NCBI RefSeq assembly: GCF_946221515.1
Contig: NZ_CAMJVK010000001.1
Location: forward strand, 1-64,000
Origin: an uncultured Fenollaria sp.
GTDB lineage: Bacteria > Bacillota > Clostridia > Tissierellales > Peptoniphilaceae
Length of the DNA stretch: 64,000 nucleotides
Reading direction: 5' to 3'
A model generated the notes under the pieces. That model did not search any database. It was not told the origin of the DNA and saw only the letters and a program-made list of their open reading frames with translations. The translations under genes and the position numbers were made by a program. This document shows positions 46,068 through 56,872 of the stretch, in pieces (position 1 is the first letter of the stretch; each line of letters begins with the position of its first letter).

Positions 46068-47357
46068 TTAAATATATTTTACTTTTTTCTTTATATCGTC
46101 TATTGCTTTTGAGTTTAATATACCTCTATCTAAGAATTCTAGAGATCCTTCACTCATTGTCTTTTTAAATTCTTCTTTATCTTCTGCTTTATACATTTCA
46201 GCTAATTTATCAAGTTCTTTGTCATAATCTCTCTTTGTTGCTTTTAATTTATTTTCTTGAGCATATTTTTCAAGAATTAAACCAAGTTTAACTCTCTTTT
46301 CAGCAGGTTCTTTGAATGTTTCCTTGATTTCTTCGTCTGTATTTCCAGTATACTTCTTGTAATCTTCATAGTTCAAGCCTTGAGCTTGTAGTCTATATTG
46401 GAAGTTTCTTAATTCGTTTTCTACTTCGTCTTCAATCATTCTATTTGGAACATCAAATTTTGTTTCTTCAATAACTTTATCAAGTACTTTGTTTTCTCTT
46501 TGAGCGTCAATCATTTCATTGAATTGAGCTTTTAATTTCTTTCTTAAATCTGCTTTAAATTCTTTTAATGTATCAAATTCAGAAACATCTGATGCAAAGT
46601 TATCATCAAGTTCAGGCAATTCTTTAACTTTAATTTCATTTATAGTGCAGATAAATTTAACGTCTTTACCTTTTAGATCTTCTGCATGATATTCTTCAGG
46701 GAATTTAACATTTACATCAAATTCTTCGCCTATAGCTCTATCTACTAATTGATCCTCAAAGCCTGGTATAAATGAATTAGAACCAATTTCTAGTTCATAA
46801 TCTTTTGCTTCTCCTCCTTGGAAAGCTTCGTTATCTACATAGCCTTTGAAATCAAGCTTAACTATATCACCTTTTTTAGTCTTTCTATCTTCGATAATAG
46901 TGTATCTAGCATTTTCGTTTCTTAATCTTTCGATTTCATTTGTAACTACTTCTTTATCGAATTCTTCTTTAACGTCTTCAACTTCTATCTCTTCAAAGTT
47001 TGGTAATTCAAACTCAGGAACTACTTCTACTACAAATGTAAAGTTAATATTTTCATTTTCTTTGAAGTCTTTAACGTCAACATCTGGTTGGTCAACAACT
47101 TTTAAATCTAATTCTTCTAATGCCTTTGGATAGATTTCTTGAAGCATGATGTTTATAGCTTCATCGTAAAATACTTGAACGCCATAGTTTTGTTCAATAA
47201 TCATCTTAGGTACTTTACCTTTTCTAAATCCAGGAATATTGAATTTTGATCTAATCTTCTTATAAGCTTCGTCTATCTTAGGTTCAAAATCCTTCCAATC
47301 TACGTCTACATTGAAGTAAACTTTATTTTTTTCTCTTTTGTCAAAATTAACTTTCAC
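46068..47357 (-). CDS. tig: Trigger factor
   Basis: Ribosome-bound chaperone and peptidyl-prolyl isomerase. The ribosome-binding signature is intact: FNIPGFRKGKVPKMIIEQNY. The FKBP-like domain at about 155-245 includes KKGDIVKLDFKGYV, followed by a long helical C-terminal domain. 429 residues. The start is GTG at 47357 with AAGGAG about 9 bases upstream. First gene of the tig-clpP-clpX-lon-engB cluster. Confidence 0.96.
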   Translation of the reverse strand: MKVNFDKREKNKVYFNVDVDWKDFEPKIDEAYKKIRSKFNIPGFRKGKVPKMIIEQNYGVQVFYDEAINIMLQEIYPKALEELDLKVVDQPDVDVKDFKENENINFTFVVEVVPEFELPNFEEIEVEDVKEEFDKEVVTNEIERLRNENARYTIIEDRKTKKGDIVKLDFKGYVDNEAFQGGEAKDYELEIGSNSFIPGFEDQLVDRAIGEEFDVNVKFPEEYHAEDLKGKDVKFICTINEIKVKELPELDDNFASDVSEFDTLKEFKADLRKKLKAQFNEMIDAQRENKVLDKVIEETKFDVPNRMIEDEVENELRNFQYRLQAQGLNYEDYKKYTGNTDEEIKETFKEPAEKRVKLGLILEKYAQENKLKATKRDYDKELDKLAEMYKAEDKEEFKKTMSEGSLEFLDRGILNSKAIDDIKKKVKYI

Positions 47358-47389
47358 TTAATTCACTCCTTAAAATTACTTATGTTGTT

Positions 47390-47418
47390 ATTATATCACT
47401 AATATTGCTATAAGTAAA
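47390..47418 (-). promoter_or_regulatory. Promoter of the tig-clpPX cluster
   Basis: Minus strand TTTACT (47418-47413), 17-bp spacer, TATAAT (47395-47390). The -35 is weak. No CtsR or CIRCE element was seen nearby. Confidence 0.5.
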
Positions 47419-47443
47419 TAAATATTTTACTTAATTACACAAG

Positions 47444-47476
47444 AAAAAGTCAAACAAGATCAAAGTTTGACTTTTT
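47444..47476 (-). terminator. Terminator of lemA
   Basis: Twelve-bp stem aaaaagtcaaac (47444-47455) / gtttgacttttt (47465-47476), loop of nine bases, T run on the minus strand. Confidence 0.85.
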
Positions 47477-47483
47477 AATTAAA

Positions 47484-48062
47484 TTATTTACCGAAATCAA
47501 CACTTGGTGCGTTCTCTGCTCCATCTTGAGCTTTAAATGTTTCAAATTTATCAAAGCCTAGCATCGATGCAAAGATATTGTTAGGGAATGTCCTAACTGA
47601 TTTATTGAATTCAGTTGCTTCGTTATTAAAGTCACGTCTTGCAACTGCTATCCTGTTTTCAGTTCCTGCTAATTCATCTTGTAAACTTAAGAAGTTTTCA
47701 TTAGCTTTTAAATCTGGATAGTTTTCTACAACTATGTTAATGTTTTTAGCTAGTTCTGTATCAAGCTTTTCATAGTCTTCAGGTGTTTTTGCATCTGTGT
47801 ATCCACTTCTAAGTTTAGCAATGTTTTCAAGTGTTTCTTCTTCGTGTTGAGCGTAACCCTTTACTGTTTCAACTAAGTTTGGTATTAGGTCAGCTCTTCT
47901 TTGATATTGTGTTTGAACTTCTGCCCATGTCTTATTAACATTCTCTTGTCTGTTAACTAGGCCATTGTACTTAGATGCTACTAGTGCACCTAAAGCAATT
48001 ACTATTACTAGTATTATTAAAAGTGGTGAAAACCTACCTCTTTTTTGTCTTTTTTCTTCCAT
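47484..48062 (-). CDS. lemA: LemA family protein
   Basis: One N-terminal membrane helix (about 12-30) with a short basic inside segment, followed by an outside alpha-helical bundle. The family motif KTWAEVQTQYQRRADLIPNL, then VETVKGYAQHEEETLENI, and the C-terminal FNKSVRTFPNNIFASMLGF are all recognisable. 192 residues. Function of LemA is not established; it is regularly found with TPM-domain proteins, as here. Confidence 0.93.
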   Translation of the reverse strand: MEEKRQKRGRFSPLLIILVIVIALGALVASKYNGLVNRQENVNKTWAEVQTQYQRRADLIPNLVETVKGYAQHEEETLENIAKLRSGYTDAKTPEDYEKLDTELAKNINIVVENYPDLKANENFLSLQDELAGTENRIAVARRDFNNEATEFNKSVRTFPNNIFASMLGFDKFETFKAQDGAENAPSVDFGK

Positions 48063-48090
48063 TTCCTATTCTCCTTTATTTAAAATTTAT

Positions 48091-48903
48091 TTACCAAGAT
48101 CCTGATGCTCCGCCGCCGCCAGATGAACCGCCGCCAAATGAGCCGCCACCTGATCCGCCGAAGCCACCAAATCCGCCTGAACCACCAGAGCCTCCGAAAA
48201 AGCCACCGAATGGATCATCGTCATCGAAAAATATATTTCTACGTCTTCGTCTATACATTCTTCCTCTTCTGCCGTAGATATATCTTGATCTATTAAGTCT
48301 AGATGTAAATATTATAAATAAAAATATAATTAGTATTATCATCGCTGGGCTTATCGAAAAATCATCTTCAAGTCCTAGCTTATCTACATCTATATCCTGA
48401 ATCTTTACATTGTACTCTTCGCCAATATAATAAATTATACTATCGAATGCATCTCTAATGCCTTTATCATAATCTTCTGCTTGAAAATTTGGTTTTATTA
48501 CATTTCTTATAATTCTTCCAGCTTTAGCGTCATTTATCGCGCCTTCGAGCCCATAACCAACTTCTATTCTTACTTGTCTATCATTAAGGCTTACTAATAA
48601 AAGCACTCCGTTGTTCTTTTTCTTATCGCCTACGCCCCAGTCTCTAAAAACTTTATTAGAAAATGATTCTATATCCGTTCCTCCTAGGTCGTTGACAGTA
48701 AGTACAGCGACTTGGCTTCCGTATTCTTTCATCTTTTTATTTGTTTCATTAATATAATCTACAGTGTCCTGTGAGATAATATTTGCTTTATCAAGTACAA
48801 ATCCATAATCAGGCTTTGAGATTGCTTTTGCAGTAAAGCCTTGTAGGAAAAGTATTTGAACTATATATATTATTATAAATTTTTTAAGAAAGCTCTTTTT
48901 CAT
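48091..48903 (-). CDS. TPM-domain (YgcG-like) membrane protein with Arg-rich and Gly-rich tail
   Basis: An N-terminal signal or anchor sequence (about 1-28) precedes a TPM phosphatase-like domain (about 32-160): DYGFVLDKANIIS, RDWGVGDKKKNNGVLLL, RIEVGYGLEGAINDAKAGRI. A membrane helix (about 183-200) is followed by a strongly basic segment (YGRRGRMYRRRRR), an acidic FDDDDP stretch, and a glycine/serine tail ending GGGASGSW, the usual C-terminal signature of this group. Enzyme activity is unproven. It forms a two-gene unit with lemA. Confidence 0.88.
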   Translation of the reverse strand: MKKSFLKKFIIIYIVQILFLQGFTAKAISKPDYGFVLDKANIISQDTVDYINETNKKMKEYGSQVAVLTVNDLGGTDIESFSNKVFRDWGVGDKKKNNGVLLLVSLNDRQVRIEVGYGLEGAINDAKAGRIIRNVIKPNFQAEDYDKGIRDAFDSIIYYIGEEYNVKIQDIDVDKLGLEDDFSISPAMIILIIFLFIIFTSRLNRSRYIYGRRGRMYRRRRRNIFFDDDDPFGGFFGGSGGSGGFGGFGGSGGGSFGGGSSGGGGASGSW

Positions 48904-48924
48904 ACTTACCTCCGTATATAAAAT

Positions 48925-48950
48925 ATACCCGAAATGTCATGCTTTTAATC
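48925..48950 (-). promoter_or_regulatory. Promoter of TPM-lemA unit, sigma-B-like
   Basis: Minus strand GATTAA (48950-48945), 14 bases, GGGTAT (48930-48925), then GGAGGT before the ATG. No good sigma-A -35 fits. The same GNTTAA-N14-GGGTAT arrangement lies before the RsbW-like gene. Confidence 0.4.
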
Positions 48951-48952
48951 AA

Positions 48953-51790
48953 TTAAAGCTTTCCTTCCTTTTCAAATATTTCTCTCAAAAACTTTCCTGT
49001 ATATGATTTTTTATTCTTAGCTACTTCTATAGGCGTACCTGTGGCAACTATGGTTCCGCCCATGTCTCCGCCTTCTGGACCAAGGTCTATAATGTAGTCT
49101 GATTGTTTAATAACATCAAGATTGTGTTCTATGACTAAGACTGAATTGTTTTGATCAACAAGTGTGTTTAGTACCTTTATAAGCTTAGCAACGTCATGTG
49201 AGTGAAGTCCAGTAGTTGGCTCATCAAGTATATATATAGTTCTTCCAGTTGACTTTTTAGAAAGTTCTGTGGCAAGCTTAACTCTTTGTGCCTCCCCACC
49301 AGATAGCTCTGTTGAGCTTTGACCGATCTTTATATATCCAAGACCTACATCATAAAGCGTTTGTAATTTTCTTGCTATACGCGGTTGATTTTCAAAAAAC
49401 TTTAGTCCTTCTTCAACTGTCATATCAAGCACATCTGCAATAGTTTTATCTTTAAATTTAACTTCAAGCGTCTCTCTATTATATCTCTTACCCTTACATA
49501 CCTCGCATGGTACGTATACATCTGGCAAGAAGTGCATTTCTACCTTTAATATACCATCACCCTTACATGCTTCGCAGCGACCGCCCTTAACATTGAAAGA
49601 GAATCTTCCTTTTTGATAGCCTCTCATCTTAGCCTCTTGTGTCATGGCAAAGACATCTCTGATTAGATCAAATGTGCCAGTGTATGTCGCTGGATTTGAT
49701 CTAGGCGTTCTACCTATTGGGCTTTGATCAATTACTACTACCTTGTCAATATTTTCAATGCCTTCAACAGCTTTTCTTTTGCCAGGTTTATATTTTGATT
49801 TATTAATCTTTTGTGCTAGTGATTTATAAATAATTTCATTTACAAGTGTTGACTTGCCTGAGCCAGAAACGCCTGTTACTGTTACAAATTCACTTAGAGG
49901 CACTTCTACGTCTATGTTTTTAAGATTGTTTTCGCTAGCTCCTATTACCTTCAATACATTATCTTTATCAGTTTTTCTATACTCATCCTTAAGAGGAATT
50001 TTCTTTCTTCCAGATAAATAGTCGCCTGTGATGGACTTTTTGCATTTCATAACCTTATTAATATTGCCTTGAACAACAAGGTGGCCACCATGTATACCCG
50101 CTCCAGGACCAATATCTATGATTTCGTCACAATGGTGCATAATCTCTTCGTCATGTTCTACTACAAGTAAAGTGTTGCCTGCGTCTGTTAGCTCTCTAAG
50201 CGCTTGTATTAGCTTTAAATTGTCTCTTTGATGTAAGCCTATGGATGGCTCGTCTAAAACGTATATAACGCCCACTAGAGCAGAGCCTATCTGTGTAGCA
50301 AGCCTAATTCTTTGCGCTTCACCACCTGAAAGTGTCTTCGCCATTCTAGATAGATTTAAGTAATCAAGTCCTACAGTTATTAAGAATGATAATCTCTTCT
50401 TTATCTCAATCAAGATTTGTTCAGCAATCTTTTCTTCTGTTTTATTTAGCTTTAAATTATTTATATAATCAAGTTCGTCTTTTATACTTAACTGAGTAAA
50501 TTCATAAATATTTAAATCGCCTACCCTAACAGCAAGCGCTTCCTTTTTTAGTCTTGCACCGTGACACTCAGGGCATTCAATCTCTTCAACGTACTCCTCA
50601 GTGTTGTCTCTAACCGCTTGGGACATAGAGCTTGTAAGCCTATCCATCATTACCGATAGTATACCTGGCCACTTTTTATTAAATTCTTTTGATCTTTTTG
50701 TGAATAATGAGTTGTATTTAAATTTTACATTATAGTCAGTGCCATTAAGTAAATCATCTATCATTTTCTTAGGTGCCTCTGTGAATGGCTGGTCTTCTTT
50801 AAAGTCATATTTATCTAATATAAATTTAAATATCTTATAATAATAAGTGCCCTTCTTAGAATTTTTAAATGGCTCTATAACTCCTTCTTCAAGTGAAAGT
50901 GAATAGTCGGGTATAACTAAATCCTTGTCAATGCTTCTAAAGTAGCCTAGTCCGTTACATCTCTCACACATGCCAAAAGGACTGTTAAATGAAAACAATC
51001 TTGTAGATAGCTCATCAAATGATATACCGCAATCAATACAAGCATACTTCGTAGAATAAGATTTTTCATATAAGTCTAAATAATTTATCTTAACAAGTCC
51101 ATTCGAATAATGAATTGCAGTCTCAAGTGAGCCAGTAAGTCTTGATAATATGCCATCTTTAATCACAAGCCTATCGATAACGATATCTATATCGTGTTTC
51201 TTGTTCTTGTCTATATCTACTTTATCTGTAATATCATGCATTTCGCCATCTAATATATATCTAACAAAGCCATCTTTTTGGATTTGCTCAAGAACTTTTT
51301 TGTGCTGACCCTTTTGTCCCCTGACAATAGGTGCTAAGACATAAATCTTTTGTCCTTCATCGTGGCTCATGATTATATCAGCTATCTGATCAATGGTTTG
51401 TGATGTAATCTTCTTACCGCAGCTTGGGCAATAGATTTGGCCAATTCTTGCATATAAAAGTCTTAGATAATCATAAACTTCTGTAACTGTTCCTACTGTC
51501 GATCTTGGGTTATTGCTTGTAGTCTTTTGGTCTATAGATATAGATGGACTCAGGCCGCTAATAAACTCAACATTTGGCTTAGTAGTGTTGCCTAAGAACA
51601 TTCTAGCATAGCTCGAAAGACTCTCCACATATCTTCTTTGACCTTCAGCATATATTGTGTCAAAAGCAAGTGAAGACTTCCCTGAACCCGAAAGTCCAGT
51701 TATAACCACAAATTTATTTCTAGGTATATCTATATCTAAGTTTTTTAAATTATTTTCATTGGCACCTCTAATAACTATTTTATTCTCCAA
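48953..51790 (-). CDS. uvrA: UvrABC excinuclease subunit A
   Basis: Damage-sensing ABC ATPase of nucleotide excision repair. Two nucleotide-binding units: Walker [16 protein letters not shown] and [15 protein letters not shown], signatures [17 protein letters not shown] and [16 protein letters not shown]. Zinc motifs CIDCG with CERC, and CEAC with CEVC, are intact. 945 residues. The start overlaps the end of uvrB by 11 bases. Confidence 0.97.
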   Translation of the reverse strand: MENKIVIRGANENNLKNLDIDIPRNKFVVITGLSGSGKSSLAFDTIYAEGQRRYVESLSSYARMFLGNTTKPNVEFISGLSPSISIDQKTTSNNPRSTVGTVTEVYDYLRLLYARIGQIYCPSCGKKITSQTIDQIADIIMSHDEGQKIYVLAPIVRGQKGQHKKVLEQIQKDGFVRYILDGEMHDITDKVDIDKNKKHDIDIVIDRLVIKDGILSRLTGSLETAIHYSNGLVKINYLDLYEKSYSTKYACIDCGISFDELSTRLFSFNSPFGMCERCNGLGYFRSIDKDLVIPDYSLSLEEGVIEPFKNSKKGTYYYKIFKFILDKYDFKEDQPFTEAPKKMIDDLLNGTDYNVKFKYNSLFTKRSKEFNKKWPGILSVMMDRLTSSMSQAVRDNTEEYVEEIECPECHGARLKKEALAVRVGDLNIYEFTQLSIKDELDYINNLKLNKTEEKIAEQILIEIKKRLSFLITVGLDYLNLSRMAKTLSGGEAQRIRLATQIGSALVGVIYVLDEPSIGLHQRDNLKLIQALRELTDAGNTLLVVEHDEEIMHHCDEIIDIGPGAGIHGGHLVVQGNINKVMKCKKSITGDYLSGRKKIPLKDEYRKTDKDNVLKVIGASENNLKNIDVEVPLSEFVTVTGVSGSGKSTLVNEIIYKSLAQKINKSKYKPGKRKAVEGIENIDKVVVIDQSPIGRTPRSNPATYTGTFDLIRDVFAMTQEAKMRGYQKGRFSFNVKGGRCEACKGDGILKVEMHFLPDVYVPCEVCKGKRYNRETLEVKFKDKTIADVLDMTVEEGLKFFENQPRIARKLQTLYDVGLGYIKIGQSSTELSGGEAQRVKLATELSKKSTGRTIYILDEPTTGLHSHDVAKLIKVLNTLVDQNNSVLVIEHNLDVIKQSDYIIDLGPEGGDMGGTIVATGTPIEVAKNKKSYTGKFLREIFEKEGKL

Positions 51791-53747
51791 TGAATAATTC
51801 CTCCTTCTTCAATTCTTCTATCATATCTCTATATTTAGCAGCTTCTTCGAAACTTAAATCCTTTGCCGCCTTATTCATCTTTGTCGTAAGTTTCTTAATC
51901 TTATCTTGAACGCCCTTTGCGCTATAAGTGTACTTTTCTCCCTCGTCCATCGCCTTAGTTACTTCAATAACATCTCTAATGGATTTTTTTATAGTCATAG
52001 GCGTTATATTATTATCTTCATTGTACTTCATCTGTATCTTTCTTCTTCTAGCTGTTTCATTAATTGCGCTCTCCATAGATTTAGTTATAGTATCTGCGTA
52101 CATAATGACTAGTCCGTTAGAGTTTCTGGCTGTTCTACCAGCTGTTTGAACTAAAGATGTTTCACTACGTAAAAAGCCTTCCTTATCCGCGTCTAGTATT
52201 GCTACTAAAGATACTTCCGGTAGGTCAAGACCTTCTCTTAGAAGATTTATTCCGACCAAACAGTCAAACTTTTTCTCTCTTAAATCCTTTATAATCTGCA
52301 TTCTATCAATTGCAGTGACATCTGAGTGCATATAAGTAACATTGATACCTAATTGATCAAGATACTTAGTTAAGTCCTCAGCCATCTTCTTAGTAAGTGT
52401 TGTGATTAAGACTCTCTCATCTTTTTTAGCTCTGATTCTAATTTCCTTAATCAAGTCATCTATTTGACCCTTAGTAGGTCTTACTTCAATCACTGGGTCT
52501 AGTAGGCCCGTTGGTCTAATAACTTGCTCTACAGTGTTTTTAGAGCGTTCTAGCTCATATTGAGCAGGTGTCGCGCTCACATATATAACTTGATTCATCA
52601 TAGCTTCAAACTCAGCAAATTTCAATGGCCTATTGTCAAGAGCGCTTGGTAGTCTAAAGCCATAGTCTACAAGCGATGTCTTTCTAGACCTATCGCCCTC
52701 ATACATTGCTCTGATTTGAGGTACACTTACATGTGACTCATCTATAAAGGTTATAAAGTCCTTTGGGAAGTAGTCAATCAAGGTATATGGCCTTGATCCT
52801 GGTTGTCTTTGTGATAAGTGTCTAGAATAGTTTTCTATACCCGAACAAAAACCTATCTCATTAAGCATTTCCAAATCATAGTTAGTTCTCTCTTTAAGTC
52901 TTTGTTCTTCAACAAGTTTACCATGCTCATGAAGCCACTTAAGCCTATCATCGAGCTCAAGCTTAATGCTTTCAATAGCTTTTTTAACTTTGTCATCAGT
53001 TGTCGCATAGTGAGACGCCGGGAAGATGGATACATGCACTCTAGTGCCTATAATCTCGCCAGTTAATGAATCAATTTCAAGTATCTTATCAATCTCGTCG
53101 CCAAAGAACTCAATTCTAAAGGCATTTGTCTTTTCAGATGCTGGGAATATATCGAGTATATCTCCTCTAACTCTAAATGTTCCTCTGATAAAGTTTATAT
53201 CATTTCTGACATATTGTATGCTAATTAATTTTTTAATTACATCATCTCTTGAGATTTGCATCTCAGGTCTAAGTGATACCATCAGCTTTTCATAATCAAT
53301 TGGGTCACCTAAGCCATATATACATGAAACAGACGCAACAATGATTACATCTTTTCTTTCAAATAAAGCTGCCGTTGCAGAGTGCCTTAGCTCATCTATG
53401 TCGTCATTGATCTGACTGTCCTTAGCAATGTAAGTATCAGTTGCAGCTACATAAGCCTCTGGTTGATAGTAGTCGTAGTAGCTTATAAAGAACTCAACAG
53501 AGTTTTCTGGAAAGAATTCCTTAAACTCGCTATATAACTGATACGCAAGAGTCTTGTTGTGTGCGATGACTAAAGCTGGTCTTTGCGTCTGTTTAATTAT
53601 ATTTGCCATAGTGAAAGTTTTACCAGAGCCTGTTACGCCTAGCAAAACTTGATCCCTATAGCCTTTATTAATCCCTTCAGATAGTGATTCTATTGCCTTT
53701 GGTTGATCTCCAGTAGGAGTATAATCAGACTTTAATTTGAATTTCAC
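51780..53747 (-). CDS. uvrB: UvrABC excinuclease subunit B
   Basis: Helicase-like damage verification factor. Walker [16 protein letters not shown], the beta-hairpin region [11 protein letters not shown], the DEAD-type motif FIDESH, motif [11 protein letters not shown], and a C-terminal UVR domain ([20 protein letters not shown]) that contacts UvrC. 655 residues. It overlaps the upstream lipoprotein gene by one base. No LexA box was seen directly in front because it is internal to an operon. Confidence 0.97.
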   Translation of the reverse strand: MKFKLKSDYTPTGDQPKAIESLSEGINKGYRDQVLLGVTGSGKTFTMANIIKQTQRPALVIAHNKTLAYQLYSEFKEFFPENSVEFFISYYDYYQPEAYVAATDTYIAKDSQINDDIDELRHSATAALFERKDVIIVASVSCIYGLGDPIDYEKLMVSLRPEMQISRDDVIKKLISIQYVRNDINFIRGTFRVRGDILDIFPASEKTNAFRIEFFGDEIDKILEIDSLTGEIIGTRVHVSIFPASHYATTDDKVKKAIESIKLELDDRLKWLHEHGKLVEEQRLKERTNYDLEMLNEIGFCSGIENYSRHLSQRQPGSRPYTLIDYFPKDFITFIDESHVSVPQIRAMYEGDRSRKTSLVDYGFRLPSALDNRPLKFAEFEAMMNQVIYVSATPAQYELERSKNTVEQVIRPTGLLDPVIEVRPTKGQIDDLIKEIRIRAKKDERVLITTLTKKMAEDLTKYLDQLGINVTYMHSDVTAIDRMQIIKDLREKKFDCLVGINLLREGLDLPEVSLVAILDADKEGFLRSETSLVQTAGRTARNSNGLVIMYADTITKSMESAINETARRRKIQMKYNEDNNITPMTIKKSIRDVIEVTKAMDEGEKYTYSAKGVQDKIKKLTTKMNKAAKDLSFEEAAKYRDMIEELKKEELFIGE

Positions 53748-55348
53748 TATGCATCACCTTTACTAATATCTATCTCATAAATAATGTTCTTCGTATAATT
53801 CTTATCAATAACCTTTGTACTTTTATATAGCCTCTTTAAATCATTAGTCAAATATAAACTTAAGTTATCTACATTTTCAAAAAGAACTTCCTCTTTAAGA
53901 TTATTATCCATTTTGCATAATAATAAATCATATGACTCAAGATTTATGTCTTTTTTTGCTAAAACATATGCTTCATCAATCTTTTTGATGTAAGAGTAGT
54001 CGCCCTTAATTATCATTTTATAAAATCTTTCACTTAAGTTATAAGTATATAGACTTGTACCTTCAATCTTATTATCGCTTCTATATACAAAGGAATTATC
54101 ATCAGCATAATAATAGTTTTCTACTTCATCAATGAAGTCATAATCTTCAAAGTCTCTCGTGATATATAGCATTTGATTAATATCATACTTTGATAAGTAT
54201 ACATAGAAGCCGTTGATGTAAGAGGCTCTGATTATATTATCCTCAGCACTGAATAAGTCTATATAGCTATCGTCATTTATATCCACTTCGTATAGAGTAG
54301 TCATATTAGCCTCGCCTCTACTTATTGCAAGTAGTGAATCGTCGCTCTTAAAGTTTGCGTCAATTATGTTTAAATCATCTCTATAATCTATAAACTTTAT
54401 TTCATCTTTTTCTTCATTGTATATAGCACTGCTTAAAGCCGATGACTTGTCTTTAAAGTTGATAATTATGTCATCATTTTCATTCCTCTTGTATATAGAC
54501 TTAATATCGCCACTAAAAGACGATATCTTCTTAGAGTTTCTGCTAGCTATATCATAGATATAAATATTGTTAAGTTCATCGTCTTTCTTATTATAGTATA
54601 TAGCTTTATCTGTATTAAGCTTAAAGACATTACCATTGTCGACAAACTTCGAAATAATTTCTTCATCAAGTGAAAGAACTTTACCCTCATTTGCATCAAA
54701 ATTTATTTTTAAATTTTTTATAGGATGCTCATGATCATCCTTTTCATAAACAAATTTATATTTAATCTGCCAAATGGGCCTATCTGTATAAATCAATTCA
54801 GCTGAATCAGGTAAGTTCGCAATAAGCTTATATTTTTGTTTGACATAGTTTATTGCATTGTCCTTAGTGTACTTTATATCAATATTTTTGATGCCACTTT
54901 TGTCAATAACAAAATCATCCGCTTCTATATCATCAGGAAGTTTATTAAGCAGCTTAATACTTATATATGGAGTGCAAACATTGTTCGAGTCATTCTTAGA
55001 ATTAAGTAATATATGAAACTTTCCGTTCTTGTATACTAGAGACGAAAGCTCTATATCATCAGTTAAGCATGGCTTAATAACCATGCTTAATAATGAACTA
55101 TCGATTTTATCAATTTCTACTCTATCATTTTGCACTTCAAGATCCTTTAAATAATTAATCTTTCTTAGCACAAAAGGAATTTCTTTATTTTCACTTAATT
55201 CAATCTCTTCTCCTTCATCTATAGGAGCGTCAAGCTCGTCAAAACCATAGCGCTTATCACTATCCTTGATGAATAGTGGTCCGTTAGTGCAAGCGCTTAG
55301 TGCAAGTATCGAGATAAATATAAGTAATAAAGATATATTTTTTCTCAT
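53747..55348 (-). CDS. Predicted lipoprotein of unknown function
   Basis: I do not recognise a named family. The first 20 residues form a signal peptide ending in the lipobox LSAC (ISILALSAC), so it is probably a lipid-anchored surface protein. Residues about 165-215 resemble a peptidase-propeptide-like or YycH-like alpha/beta segment ([26 protein letters not shown]). From about 235 onward, repeating strand patterns such as [20 protein letters not shown] suggest a beta-propeller. 533 residues, rich in Asp, Tyr and Ile. It lies between the YdbC-like gene and uvrB. Confidence 0.75.
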   Translation of the reverse strand: MRKNISLLLIFISILALSACTNGPLFIKDSDKRYGFDELDAPIDEGEEIELSENKEIPFVLRKINYLKDLEVQNDRVEIDKIDSSLLSMVIKPCLTDDIELSSLVYKNGKFHILLNSKNDSNNVCTPYISIKLLNKLPDDIEADDFVIDKSGIKNIDIKYTKDNAINYVKQKYKLIANLPDSAELIYTDRPIWQIKYKFVYEKDDHEHPIKNLKINFDANEGKVLSLDEEIISKFVDNGNVFKLNTDKAIYYNKKDDELNNIYIYDIASRNSKKISSFSGDIKSIYKRNENDDIIINFKDKSSALSSAIYNEEKDEIKFIDYRDDLNIIDANFKSDDSLLAISRGEANMTTLYEVDINDDSYIDLFSAEDNIIRASYINGFYVYLSKYDINQMLYITRDFEDYDFIDEVENYYYADDNSFVYRSDNKIEGTSLYTYNLSERFYKMIIKGDYSYIKKIDEAYVLAKKDINLESYDLLLCKMDNNLKEEVLFENVDNLSLYLTNDLKRLYKSTKVIDKNYTKNIIYEIDISKGDA

Positions 55349-55357
55349 CTAAACAAA

Positions 55358-55618
55358 TTATATTTCTTCGTCTTCATTAGATTCATCATCTGAACCTAAG
55401 TCTATATCGTTTAATAAATCTCTTAACTTTCTTGCTTCAGCATGTGTTAGGGATATGCCCTTACCCATCCTGCTGTGGTCTTCTCTCCAGTTTCTAATGT
55501 CAACTTTACCATCGGCACCGTTCCATGAAATAACGTTTACCTCTTTAACCATGCCTCTGCCATTGTTAGAAAATTCTCCTAATTGTTCTAATATTTCGTA
55601 TTCAAAATCTTTTGCCAT
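55358..55618 (-). CDS. PC4/YdbC-family ssDNA-binding protein
   Basis: An 86-residue protein matching the bacterial relatives of the eukaryotic coactivator PC4: KEVNVISWNGADGKVDIRNW, then HSRMGKGISLTHAEARKLRD, with an acidic tail. Lactococcal YdbC binds single-stranded DNA. Its place between the S41 protease and the lipoprotein in an ftsEX-uvrBA operon may suit a role at damaged or exposed ssDNA (inference). Confidence 0.88.
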   Translation of the reverse strand: MAKDFEYEILEQLGEFSNNGRGMVKEVNVISWNGADGKVDIRNWREDHSRMGKGISLTHAEARKLRDLLNDIDLGSDDESNEDEEI

Positions 55619-55628
55619 TTTAATTCTC

Positions 55629-56861
55629 CTATTTATTTAATATTTCTATAGCTTTTTGTATTTGATTATCTTTGTCAAGATTATCTATAGATATAGTTTT
55701 TACTTCTTCATTTAATTCTACTTTTACATCTGGCGCTATGCCCTTGCCGTGTATATTAACTCCGCTAGGTGTGTAATAAGCGCTTGTTGTAAGTTTTAGG
55801 CCTTCACCATCTGGCATATTGTATACAGTTTGTACTATGCCCTTACCAAAGGTTTGTGTACCAACTATAGTTGCTCTCTTTCTATCTTTAAGCGCGCCAG
55901 CAACTATTTCTGAAGCTGATGCAGAGCCCTTATTAACAAGAACAACTATCTTGATATCGTCTGCGCCTTTAGTAGCGTTTATTGTTTCTTTATTGTTTTG
56001 CTTATCAAGCGTATACATGATTAGTCCGCCATCAAGAAAAGTGTTAACTACTTGTGTTGATGTTGTCAACAGTCCGCCTGGATTGTTTCTTAAATCTAGT
56101 ATTAGCTTAGTCATGCCTTGCTTCTTAAGCTCTTTATATTGCTTGTTGAAGTCATTATATGTTGGTGTATCAAAACCTGATATGCTTATATAACCAATAT
56201 TATCTTTTAAAAGCTTTGATGAAACAGTTTGCACTTTGATTATTTCTCTAACTATATCAAAGTCTAAGAATTGTGCCTTACCGTTTTTATCTCTTCTTAA
56301 TATAGTGATTTTAACCTTTTCACCAGGTTTACCTCTCATAATCTTTACAGCGTCATCCATCTTATCAGCAGTAAAGTCTTCTCCGTTAATCTTTATGATC
56401 TTATCATCTGTTTTTAAACCCGCTCTATCGGCTGGTGTACCCTTCATTGGTGAAACTATAGTAATTAAGTTGTCATCAATTGACCCACTTACGTATATAC
56501 CAAGGCCAGCGAACTCGCCGTCGGTCTCTTCATTAAACTTTTTATATTCATCTTCAGTCATGTAGTATGAGTATGGATCGTTTAAGCTACTTACAGCGCC
56601 TTTAAGCATGCCCATAAGAACGTCGTAATCATCGGCCTTCTTATAGTAATTTTTGTCAATCATACTCTTTACTTCATTTATTCTTTCTAAAACATATTCG
56701 TCATCAAGTTTTTTATCCGTCTTTTCGTTATCTTCTTTTTTGGCAATGATAGTCGAATCAACACCTTTACTCTTTGAATTGCCAATATTATACGAAATAA
56801 GATTGCTTGTAAAGAATAAAGCTAGGACCAATATTGTTATTAATACCTTCTTTAATTTCAT
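55629..56861 (-). CDS. S41-family C-terminal processing peptidase
   Basis: Exported serine protease of the CtpA/CtpB type. N-terminal membrane anchor or signal (about 5-25), PDZ domain (about 125-205, IVSPMKGTPADRAGLKTDD), and a catalytic domain with the Ser in NKGSASASEIVAGAL and the Lys in GTQTFGKGIVQTVY. 410 residues. Lies downstream of an M23 hydrolase with coiled coil, the same grouping as ftsEX-envC-ctp in other Firmicutes. Confidence 0.94.
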   Translation of the reverse strand: MKLKKVLITILVLALFFTSNLISYNIGNSKSKGVDSTIIAKKEDNEKTDKKLDDEYVLERINEVKSMIDKNYYKKADDYDVLMGMLKGAVSSLNDPYSYYMTEDEYKKFNEETDGEFAGLGIYVSGSIDDNLITIVSPMKGTPADRAGLKTDDKIIKINGEDFTADKMDDAVKIMRGKPGEKVKITILRRDKNGKAQFLDFDIVREIIKVQTVSSKLLKDNIGYISISGFDTPTYNDFNKQYKELKKQGMTKLILDLRNNPGGLLTTSTQVVNTFLDGGLIMYTLDKQNNKETINATKGADDIKIVVLVNKGSASASEIVAGALKDRKRATIVGTQTFGKGIVQTVYNMPDGEGLKLTTSAYYTPSGVNIHGKGIAPDVKVELNEEVKTISIDNLDKDNQIQKAIEILNK

Positions 56862-56872
56862 TTTATCCTCCG

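Noticed and set aside
47358..47443. CtsR or CIRCE heat-shock operator before tig-clpPX
   Set aside because: No GGTCAAA direct repeat or CIRCE inverted repeat; the nearby gtcaaa/tttgac pair at 47444-47476 is the lemA terminator stem.
47975..48277. Proline-rich forward frame opposite the TPM-domain gene
   Set aside because: It is the antisense image of the Gly-rich tail (gcc/gga repeats); the reverse gene has signal peptide, domain and ribosome binding site.
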